Shown one piece after another: positions 21,065 through 28,768 of a DNA stretch of 28,768 bases. The DNA is taken from NCBI GenBank assembly GCA_016748015.1, contig JAAOMT010000494.1, forward strand, positions 176,667-205,434, given 5' to 3'. Made by a program: the position numbers and the translations under genes. Each line of letters opens with the position of its first letter. Position 1 is the first letter of the stretch. This DNA is from Geosiphon pyriformis. Lineage: Eukaryota > Glomeromycota > Glomeromycetes > Archaeosporales > Geosiphonaceae. The notes beneath the pieces were generated by a model. The model saw only the letters and a list, made by a program, of their open reading frames with translations. It searched no databases and was not told the DNA's origin.

Positions 21065-21826
21065 TGTTGATTTTATTGTTAATAAAAGCTGGTAAATCTC
21101 TAATAAGCTAATTTATTTTCAAAATATTTCTTTATACTTTGAATTATTATTGCTATTAGACTTATAATAAAATAGCCAATTCTATGTCAATTACTTTGAA
21201 TAGTTATTTTGTTATAAAAGTAAACTTATTTATAAGAATTCTTATTTGTAAACTCTTTAATAATGTGTAATTACTTTGCTGTCAAAGTTAAATTTTTTAC
21301 AGAAAATTTTAATTATAGACTATTTAATAATATAAAATAATAATAATAATAAAATGTAAAGAAAATTGTTTTTAGTTCAGACTTAAAATTGATTAAGTAA
21401 TTATTAAAATTAGTAACTAATCAATTTTAGAATGTTTTTAGTTAGAATTGTAAATTTTAAACAGTAATAATTATAAGAAATTTGGTTTTAAAGTAGATTT
21501 ATTGAACTAATTTGTAATAGCTAATAAATTACTCTGAACTAAGATTTTAAAAAAATATATTTTCTTGAAAAAAAAACTCTTCTTTTATACAATTTGTTGT
21601 AATACTATTTTATGATTCCACACTTTTTTCTTTGCTAATATTTTTATAAACTAAAAATATATTTTTGCAAACTAATAATTATTTTAATAAACTATTAAAT
21701 AGTAATATTTTATAATTTGATAAAATAATAAGTAATAAATTAAAATGCTAATATATGTTAATTTAATCATAAAAATTATAAAAATAATTTCATACTAATT
21801 AATAACTCAAATTTGTACTGGTAACA
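21065..21826 (+). repeat. right LTR
   Basis: Intact 762-base copy, direct repeat of the left LTR. Starts TGTTGATTTTATTG and ends GGTAACA. It abuts the right inverted-repeat arm within about 12 bases. Confidence 0.85.
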
Positions 21827-21958
21827 GCTTATAAACTTAATAATAGCACTAATACATTTGCTGTTTTTAGAGTTATTATGAATTTGGTATTATTTTGGTG
21901 TTTTTTCTGCTATCTTTGAAAAAAATATATTGTATTTAATAATTTTCAATAACAAAGA

Positions 21959-22336
21959 CTAATTTGTTTTTTCTTTAGATAAGATGCATAAAATTAATGA
22001 CAATGCTAATGCATCTGCTGCTTTTAGAGTTATTATTCTAAGAGCTAATACGTTTAATATTACTTTTGATATTACTTTTGCTATATTTAAATGAGATATA
22101 CTATATGAAATAATTTCAATAACAAAAACTAAATTCGATTTTTTTAAATTCTTTACAAAAGATAAGACACAAAAATTTAAAAATACATTTTTTGAAGCTA
22201 ACATATCAGCTGTTTCTGGAGTTATTATTATTTTAGAATTTAATATATGTAATATTATTTTTGGTATTTTTAAATGAGATATATTGTAAATAATAATTTT
22301 AATAACAAAAACCAAATTTTTGTTGTTTTTTTTCAT
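21959..22336 (-). pseudogene. two tandem protein repeats (right arm), 125 residues
   Basis: One open frame holds two units of about 62 residues: the first reads NLVFVIKIIIYNISHLKIPK then ITPETADMLAS; the second NLVFVIEIISYSISHLNIAK then ITLKAADALALSLILCILSK. The same units lie in the left arm in broken frames. The reading frame is kept over both units, but there is no plausible gene start or downstream part, and the right LTR lies just beyond, so it is likely a gene fragment. Function unknown. Confidence 0.4.
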
Positions 22337-22485
22337 TTTAAATAATAATATTTTAAATTCTTTGCAAAATTATAAAGTATGTGTTTCTAATTGTAAACTT
22401 AAAAAAAAAGCCAAAAAAAGCAATTTTGAACTTTTAGAAATAACTACTGGACAAAAAAAAAAATTCTCCAAATTTAGATACTTTC

Positions 22486-22860
22486 TTATGTTTTTTTAAT
22501 ATTTTATAGTATAATTTTAATATCAACATATCAAAAAACAAGTATATTTCTATTATTTAATCCATTGAAAATTGTACTTTAATTACATTAAATTATTATT
22601 ATAATACTATTTTTTTAATACTTATTTCACATTTATTGTATTTTATAATAATATTTTACAGTACAATTTAAATATTAAAATATCAAAAATCAAGTATATT
22701 TTCATTATTTATTTCATTGAAAATTGTACTTTAATTACATTAAATTATTATCATAATACCGTTTTTTTTATATTCTTTTAATATTTATTTTACATTTATT
22801 TTATAAAAATATTTTACAGTAATAATTTAAAATATCAAAATTAAGTATATAATAAATATA
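22486..22860 (-). repeat. minisatellite, about 150-bp units, 2.5 copies
   Basis: The text ATATCAAAA..A(C/T)AAGTATAT recurs at about 22529, 22680 and 22832, a period of about 151 bases, and the sequence between is similar too (ACAGT..AATTTAAA and TTCATTGAAAATTGTAC blocks). Fewer units lie at about 14440-14640 in the left arm. Confidence 0.75.
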
Positions 22861-23781
22861 TTAAAGTTTTTTATACATATTAATAATACATTTAAATAGA
22901 CAAAAATTAAAAATAATATAAGTATATTACAAATTTAATGTATAAATATCTTAAAAAAATTTTTAAATATATTTTGATAACTTCCATAATATATAAAATT
23001 TATACTTAAATTGTACTTAAATTGCACTTAAATTATTATTATAATTATATATTTAAAATACATTTAAATTTAGGTATGTTTTAAGTATACAATTTTTTAC
23101 TGGGTCTACTGATACATTTTTTAAGTCATTACATCATGAATGGTAATAATATTTAAAATATTATCTTAAATAATTATATTAATCTTTAAATGGATGCTAA
23201 ACCCAAACAATTTTAATAGTATTAAAGAAATTAAGAAATTTCATATTAATCTTTAAGTATATGCTAAACTCAAAATCTCTATTCAAATAATATTATTATA
23301 CAAATACAATATAAGCTTTCTTTAAACATATCATTTTGCTAATTTGAATGAATTCAAATCAATATTTGATTAATAGTATTAGAACTTAAAAGTGAATAAT
23401 AATATGTTATCATATGCTCCGGTGAAATTTGTTCAATCCGATCAACCATTCGATCAAAAATCAAATCATCTGAATTAGGAATGAACGGTTTGCAAATAAT
23501 CCGAATGAATCTGCAGATGAAATCGAATTGATCAGATGACCGAATTAACCGAATTGATCATATAATTCAGTTAATTATTTTTATAGTGCTTTTTTTTAAA
23601 AAAAACTTACTTTTAGGAAGTGAACTCAGAATTCGGACTGCAGCTTGGATGGCTTGGATTTCGAAGGTAAGTGATGTTTTTCTTGTTCTTTCATGAGAAT
23701 AATACTAATGTTTCGTTTTGCTTTTTTTTCTTTAGAGATGCTTTCTTCTTGGGCCTGAACTCTAAAAACGGCTTGAGTGGC

Positions 23782-24042
23782 TTAGATTTCAAAAGATAAG
23801 TGTTGTAAGTGTTTTCTTTTGTCTTGGGAATGGACTAACGTTCTATTTCGCTTTTTAGTTGGATTATCGATTCGTCTAATACATTCTTTACAAAATTCTC
23901 TTTCTTTAATAAAATAATTTAATTCTATCATTTCTTCACAATATCTACAGCTTATTAAATTCGATTCATTTTCTTTTCGTTTCTCTTCATATCGTTTCCT
24001 GTTATATTCTCGACATCCATTACACGGGTTTAATGAAATCAA
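23782..24042 (-). CDS. small three-CxxC (zinc-binding-like) protein, right-arm copy
   Basis: Minus-strand frame of 86 residues from ATG at 24042. Cysteines occur as three CxxC pairs: PCNGCREYN (C7, C10), SCRYCEEMI (C32, C35) and EFCKECIRR (C51, C54). Between the first two pairs is a strongly basic/acidic stretch (RKRYEEKRKENE). The spacing suggests a zinc-ribbon or treble-clef-like fold binding DNA, RNA or protein; this is inference. It ends at TAA after LQHLSFEI, where coding similarity (ATQAVFRV) continues beyond, so the protein may once have been longer. The first six codons lie outside the inverted repeat and the true start is uncertain. The intact frame, against a broken left copy, suggests recent or present selection. 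I do not recognise a named family. Confidence 0.5.
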   Translation of the reverse strand: MISLNPCNGCREYNRKRYEEKRKENESNLISCRYCEEMIELNYFIKEREFCKECIRRIDNPTKKRNRTLVHSQDKRKHLQHLSFEI

Positions 24043-26400
24043 TGATTTGAAATGTGTAAAATTTAAGATTCATTTAAATTCTTTGAAAAATGATATGATT
24101 AAATATCTTAATCTTAAGGATGAAATGAAATTGGAAAATATTTATAAAAAAAAGTGGGAATTAAAAAAATTGATAATTTTTGAATTATAAAATAAACTAA
24201 ATTTAATAAAAGAAAATTTACTTAAAGAATTTCACGACAATGACCAAACACATATTTGTGAAGAAGAAGAAGAAGATTTATATAATGGATATATTTTAGA
24301 AATTAATAATAATAATAATATTAATTACAAAAATATGGAAGACAAAAATTATTGGTATTATATTATTCATAATAATATAAAATGTGTTAAATATATAAAT
24401 AATCTTAATACATTAAGAAAATGTAAAGAAATTATATATCATGATAATTTATATTCTGAATTTTTAGAAAAAAATAATAAACAATTAAATTATATTGAAG
24501 ATAAAGAAATAAAGAAAATATTTTCTTAAATTGTTCAAAACCAAACATAATAATTTAAAAGTAAATCAAAATAGATTAATTAACGAAATAGAACAAATCA
24601 TTAAAAATTCAAAAAGTTCAATAGGAATTAAATAATTTAAAAAATAAAATTGGAAACTTAATTAATAAAATATATGGATTATCCAAATACAAAATTAAAA
24701 AATTTTTTTTAGATACTTTAAAAATTTTCCAAAAAAAAAAGAATTAATTAAAAAAAATCGAAATTTTAATTAGAAAACTTGATTTATCACAAAATTTATA
24801 TACAAATCAATATCAGATAGGAAATCTATTAAATCAATTAGAAACAACATATAAAGATTTAGATGAATATAATTGCTTAGAGAAAGAATATCATAATAGA
24901 TTAGAAAATTTATTAAAAATCGAAGAAAATCAAACAAATAATCAAAAAATACAACAAAAAAAATAAGAGATAGTATATATATAAAGAAAATGATATTTTC
25001 AACCTTAGGACAAATCAAAAATGGGAAATTGAAATTAAAAAATTACCAGATAAATACTGGACAGAACTTGATAATCTAAAAAATCTAAAAAATCTAAAAA
25101 TAACTGAATTAGATGATCATATTACTAGAATTATTAATGGAATAAAAGTTGAAAATGATATCAGAAATTTAAATAATGAATGGACAGATGAAATAACGAA
25201 AGTTGGAAATAAAGATATTAAAAATTCAATACCTTACAAATCAACTCGATAAACAAATTAAAGTAGAAGAAAATAAAAATAATCTAGATATTTGGAATAC
25301 TTTGATTGATAACTTATTTAATGATGATATAAGAGATAATTTACATCAATTTTTAAACGAACGCTTATTAGAATTAGAAAAAAAAGATGATGAAATTGAT
25401 GAAATGAATTGGAAAAAAGAATATATTATTCATGATAATAAAAGAAATGAAGACTATAAAAAACAAACAAAATCTTATTAAAGAAATTAAAAATGGAATT
25501 GATATCGAAAAAGAATTTAAAAATTTAGATATAAAAGGAATTTACCAACAAAGAATTGATAATGAAGTAAAAATTCCAAATGATAAAGATAATTTAAGAC
25601 AATTAATAAATGAAAGAATTATCAAACTTAATGAAGAAAATTTACAAATACAAAATCAATTGATTCAAAAAATTGAAATGGGAATCAAACGTGAAATTAT
25701 ACCTCAAGAATTACAAGTAAAATGACCTAATATGATCAAAAATATTACCAATTTAAATCAACAAGAAAGATTAACAAATATTCTAAATAAACAAATAATT
25801 GTTTTAGATATCGAAAAAGTTATTAAAAAAGAAGAAGAGATTTTAAATTTATCAGATAAAGGAAAATGGAAAAATAAAAAATAAATAGAAAATCATTTAG
25901 ATAAAGATAAATAATGATAAATTACAATAATTGATACTCGAACAAATTATTAAAATAAATGAAGATACTCATAAAATACAAGAATTATTGATTTTTTCAA
26001 ATCGAATCAGGAATCATTACTGAAACCAAATTAGAAAAGTTACAGAAAAATGATAAATGGGATGATATGACTAAAAAAAAATAATTCATTTCAACAAAAT
26101 AGATTAAAAAACTTTATTAAACAGAGAATTTTATTTGTTTGTTTTAAACTTAATATAGAAAATAATATTGATATGAATAAATTAAATCAATTACAAAATG
26201 ATATTGATGAAATAATGAAAATAGAAATGATATTGATCATTTACATCAATTAGTTAACAAAAGAATTGTTTTATTAACAGAAATGAATATTATAATAAAT
26301 AGAATGAAAAAAAAGTGATAAAATTAGAGCTTTTGATATTAATAATCAATGGGATAATGAGATAAATGAATCATTTGAAGATAAAAAATAACAGAAATAT
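24027..26400 (+). pseudogene. frameshifted coiled-coil gene made of repeats
   Basis: The plus strand is coding-like throughout but broken by stops and frame changes. The first part reads FNEINDLKCVKFKIHLNSLK, then a polar stretch with EEEEEDLYNGYI and MEDKNYWYYIIHNNIKCVKY (24335-24529). From about 24770 come long Lys/Glu/Asn/Leu-rich segments typical of coiled coils. From about 25080 a unit recurs: a helix such as DNLHQFLNERLLELEKKDDE (25338), DNLRQLINERIIKLNEENLQ (25580), RLTNILNKQIIVLD (25770), DHLHQLVNKRIVLLTE (26230), alternating with a short W motif (NNEWTDEI, DEMNWKKE, NDKWDDM, NNQWDNEI). At least five such units can be seen. The longest intact frames are 92 and 97 residues (25203-25481, 25432-25725). 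Function unknown; its left end abuts the inverted repeat. Confidence 0.55.
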
Positions 26401-26900
26401 TAGATTAAATCAGATTAAAAAGATCAGAATTTTTGACATTAGAATATGGAAATAAAAATCGAAAAATTATGTGCATGGGCATTTTTTGTTTCTGCATATC
26501 TTTTTATTCCGACTATATTTCAAAAACTTTGGATTTTCGACATTCACCCAAGAATCAAGATGACATTACATTTATTAAAGGGTTAGAAAAGTCGAAAATT
26601 ACTACATAAATTTATTTTAGTCTTTAATATCTTCAAAAAATTGATTTCGCATTGTATTAATATCAAAGGTTTTTTTCGATATATCTTCATTAAATTAATG
26701 TTATCAAAGCATTTAGAAACTTTTATTTTAAGTACAAGATTTTATTATTTTAATATTAAATATTATTTGTATTTTGACAAAATTTGTTATTATTATTAAC
26801 AATTTTAAAAACCTTATACTAAAATAATAAAGATTGAATTTTAATTTATAACTTTTTAATTAAAAATAAAAGTGTTAAATAAGTTACAAATTCAAATACA
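26401..26900. other. spacer between the coiled-coil remnant and the LINE fragment
   Basis: About 500 bases. A less AT-rich patch at 26460-26600 has no recognisable product; the rest is simple AT-rich sequence. Confidence 0.4.
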
Positions 26901-27757
26901 AACCATTTAGGAGATGTGGGCAATGACAAGGCAGATAGGTTAGCTGGGGAATCTGGCACTTCTGATAGAACCCTACCTCACAATCTCTCGAGAAATATTT
27001 TAGTCAACATTTTCGGTGTACAAATTTCGCACATCGCTAGGCAGTACGTTCGTGGCATTTATGACGCGCTCAAATGTGTACGGAGAAGGGGGTGGACCAG
27101 GCGCACAAGAGGCTCGACATGGTAATCATGTATGGGAATCGATTGGGAAAGTACGACAGCAGTATGGCATCAAGATTCGCATCTGAAATCGGGAACGACG
27201 AGTCGAATAACGGCTGGTTTCCATACATACGCTATGATGACTTTACACAGCCTTTTACTAGTTGCTGAGAGAAAAAGTTTATGATAGTGAAGTGCGGTGA
27301 GGTGGAATCGTCTACTGTTCTGATAGAGACACTAGAGTTGATATATCACGCGAAAGTTCGGAGTTTGGGAGATGTTCTTATGAGACCTTGGATTCGGTCT
27401 AGCATTTGCCAAGTTTGCATTCGTTGATGTATCCCGATTTGGTGGAATGCGCTGATTTGGTGATGGATTTGTATGTTAATTTGGTTAAAGGGTTCGTTTT
27501 TAAGGAATGGATTGTTGATTCAAGTAGGATCCCAGCTCAACTAAATCCGGGGGCTGAGGGTTTCGTCAGGATGTTCATGAATCTGCACCGTGTGAAAATT
27601 TGGCAACCTTCTGTGGAGGATTTGGTTAATCAGGGATTTTTGAGTTCTTTGAGCGGCGTTAAATGAATGGGTATAGAATAGTGTGGTTTCGATCGGCTCA
27701 GGTGGCTGAACACGTGTATAAAAAGCATGAGCTGCAGTTGGATCACACTGTTTAAGC
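26901..27757 (+). mobile_element. 5'-truncated LINE-type (non-LTR) retrotransposon tail
   Basis: Begins abruptly inside RNase H with NHLGDVGNDKADRLAGESG, the H.G..GN..AD.LA motif including the last catalytic Asp. It continues in shifting frames with a decayed finger-like stretch (VKCGEVESSTVLIETLELIYHAK by sense around 27280-27355), then LVKGFVFKEWIVDSSRIP and KIWQPSVEDLVNQGF (27480-27640), and ends VAEHVYKKHELQLDHTV-stop at 27757. A-rich text (CAAAAATAAAAAAA) follows. The 5' truncation and A-rich end are typical of LINEs. The fragment is visibly richer in G+C than everything around it. Frameshifts show it is inactive. No target-site duplication was found. Confidence 0.7.
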
Positions 27758-28339
27758 AAAAATAAAAAAATGAGCATCTCAATTTTTAAACTAGATTTTA
27801 AGAATCATTACAGTTAGAAAATCAAAGTTCTAAATTAAAGACTGTCCTATTAGAGATTCTAATATTAAAATGTTACCATATATTGTAATATTATTGACCG
27901 TTGTAAAGCTTTTACCTTATAAGAATTACTCCTAGAGGCATTGTTTTTCGGATTCGCTGTTTCCATATTTGCAGGTCTACTCAGTTGGATGGATTATAAT
28001 AAATTTATCAGCCGCTATTTGGACAACTTGTTTCTGATAAATATATTTCTTCACCTTGGGTAGCACGAATCAATAATAAGCTAAAAGAGAAAAGGAATAA
28101 TGGCAAAAAAACCATGAAAACAGATATTCAGATAAACGGTAAACTCGTTTATGAGTTTTAACATTAGAGACGTTGTTTAGAAAGAGAAAACCAATAGTGA
28201 AAGGATTCGTTTGCATAAAAAAAACAAATAGACGAGGTAAATTAAAAAGTTGTTCATGGGCGTCTTATGAGTCTAAGAAGAAAAAAGAAAACCAATAGTG
28301 AAAGTAAACAAAAGTATATTTTTAAATAAAAAAACTATT
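27758..28339. other. spacer with a short direct repeat
   Basis: No gene seen. AGAAAACCAATAGTGAAAG occurs twice, at 28185-28203 and 28286-28304, in direct orientation 101 bases apart. Meaning unknown. Confidence 0.5.
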
Positions 28340-28570
28340 TATATTGAATATCACGCTCATAGCCGGATGGATAGTTTTACATCATTCCAGATGGGACGGC
28401 GTATTTAGTGTCGTCTTCCAGCGACAGATAGTTTTACGTCATATCCAGACGTGATAGTTTTATGTCATTCCGGACATATATATTAGATTTAGCCCCACAC
28501 AGGGTTTGAACCCTAGGTGGGGTTATCTGTTTAAGTGTCGCGCCTTACTCCTTAAGACAGTTTGCCTTAT
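28340..28570 (-). mobile_element. SINE-like segment with a Pol III B-box match
   Basis: On the minus strand, GGTTCAAACCC (28512-28502) fits the B-box consensus GGTTCRANNCC, and a weak A-box-like TAAGGAGTAAGG lies about 35 bases upstream of it. The B box sits in a hairpin (AGCCCCAC / GTGGGGTT with inner AGGGTT / AACCCT, 28491-28524). The sequence does not fold into a proper tRNA because no acceptor stem pairs. Downstream on the same strand lie three copies of a GATAGTTTTACGTCAT-type repeat. The whole is richer in G+C and CpG than its surroundings. A tRNA-derived SINE is the simplest reading. Confidence 0.4.
28370..28476. repeat. three short direct repeats, GATAGTTTTACRTCATTCC type
   Basis: Copies start at 28370, 28427 and 28453 (57 and 26 bases apart), each about 24 bases and followed by CAGA or CGGA. 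They form the body next to the B-box segment. Confidence 0.7.
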
Positions 28571-28768
28571 TATATTTTTAAACCCAAAACCTTGGTGATA
28601 TACTAAAACTTTGAATATTACTAATTAGGGGGCCAATCAAAAATTGGGAACAGAAAAAAGGTCACGAGATTTAAATATCGAAAAATGAATAATCTTTACA
28701 TTTACACTTTATTTTTATAAGATTTTTTAGAAGGTAATATAAATCTTGCTATTAAAATAACTCGTTTG

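Larger units (their letters stand above)
16200..21826 (+). mobile_element. degenerate Ty3/gypsy-type LTR retrotransposon
   Basis: Direct repeats of about 760 bp bound it: 16200-18112 (split by an inserted element) and 21065-21826. Both begin TGTTRATTTTATTG and end TAACA, the usual TG..CA form. Inside is a stop-filled pol remnant (18117-19690) in the plus direction, with pre-RT, partial RT, connection and RNase H signatures. Gag, the YxDD core of reverse transcriptase and integrase are not seen. I found no target-site duplication: the five bases outside are TTTAC on the left and GCTTA on the right. The LTRs are visibly diverged, so the insertion is old. Confidence 0.85.
21838..24025 (-). repeat. 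right arm of the long inverted repeat
   Basis: Reverse complement of the left arm in the same order. It contains about two and a half 150-bp minisatellite units where the left arm has fewer, which explains its slightly greater length. The inner end stops inside a tandem coding unit next to the right LTR. The outer end (24025) lies exactly at the CNGC codons of the CxxC gene, as on the left. Confidence 0.9.

Noticed and set aside
22486-22860. CRISPR-like array
   Set aside because: Units are long (about 150 bp), contiguous and without unique spacers; a minisatellite in a eukaryotic context.
24770-25018. Minus-strand frame of 82 residues, hydrophobic
   Set aside because: Antisense of the Lys/Asn/Leu-rich coiled-coil remnant; AT-rich coding on one strand gives Phe/Ile-rich frames on the other.
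27541-27777. Minus-strand frame of 78 residues
   Set aside because: Antisense to the LINE tail, with no recognisable motif.
28490-28567. A genuine tRNA gene on the minus strand
   Set aside because: The B box is good, but no acceptor or anticodon stem pairs properly.

Overview
The window looks like nuclear DNA of a very AT-rich, intron-bearing, transposon-loaded fungus. My best guess is an arbuscular mycorrhizal fungus (Glomeromycotina, Rhizophagus-like). Reasons: genes split by short GT..AG introns; a secreted, membrane-anchored kelch protein of the type I associate with that group; very AT-rich spacers; and many decayed LTR, Tc1 and LINE copies. This assignment is inference and no database was searched.

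Layout. (1) 1-3600 is a gene region: a six-exon kelch-repeat protein with signal peptide and C-terminal membrane anchor (409-2249), and a single-exon small secreted protein with two CxC motifs and a Kex2-like site (3126-3578). (2) 3600-8300 is mostly non-coding, with a probable gag remnant and a ~110-bp module that occurs twice, each copy ending at an ATG followed by an unrelated short reading frame. (3) 8332-9081 on the minus strand is a four-exon gene for a TXNDC17/TRP14-like thioredoxin whose second active-site cysteine is serine. (4) 9.1-13.3 kb has nothing I can name.

(5) 13336-24025 is the most unusual part: a 10.7-kb locus with two inverted arms of about 2.1 kb (13336-15395 and 21838-24025). 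Each arm holds a copy of a small three-CxxC (zinc-binding-like) protein gene, short repeats coding an ATQA-type motif, a GATC-rich conserved spacer, ~150-bp minisatellite units and tandem coding repeats. Between the arms lies a decayed Ty3/gypsy-type LTR element (16200-21826), and inside its left LTR sits a decayed Tc1/mariner element (16938-17978). One stretch of the arms is almost identical while its neighbours are clearly diverged, which suggests arm-to-arm gene conversion. The left copy of the CxxC gene is broken three times, each time by CGA to TGA.

(6) 24027-26400 is a frameshifted remnant of a coiled-coil gene built of repeats. (7) 26901-27757 is a 5'-truncated LINE tail, visibly richer in G+C than its surroundings. 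(8) 28340-28570 is a SINE-like segment with a Pol III B-box match and three short direct repeats.

Only the kelch gene, the small secreted protein and the thioredoxin-like gene look clearly intact; the right-arm CxxC gene may be. Everything else is remnant or spacer. The stop codons in the elements fall mostly at expected Gln, Trp and Arg codons, as C-to-T decay would produce.
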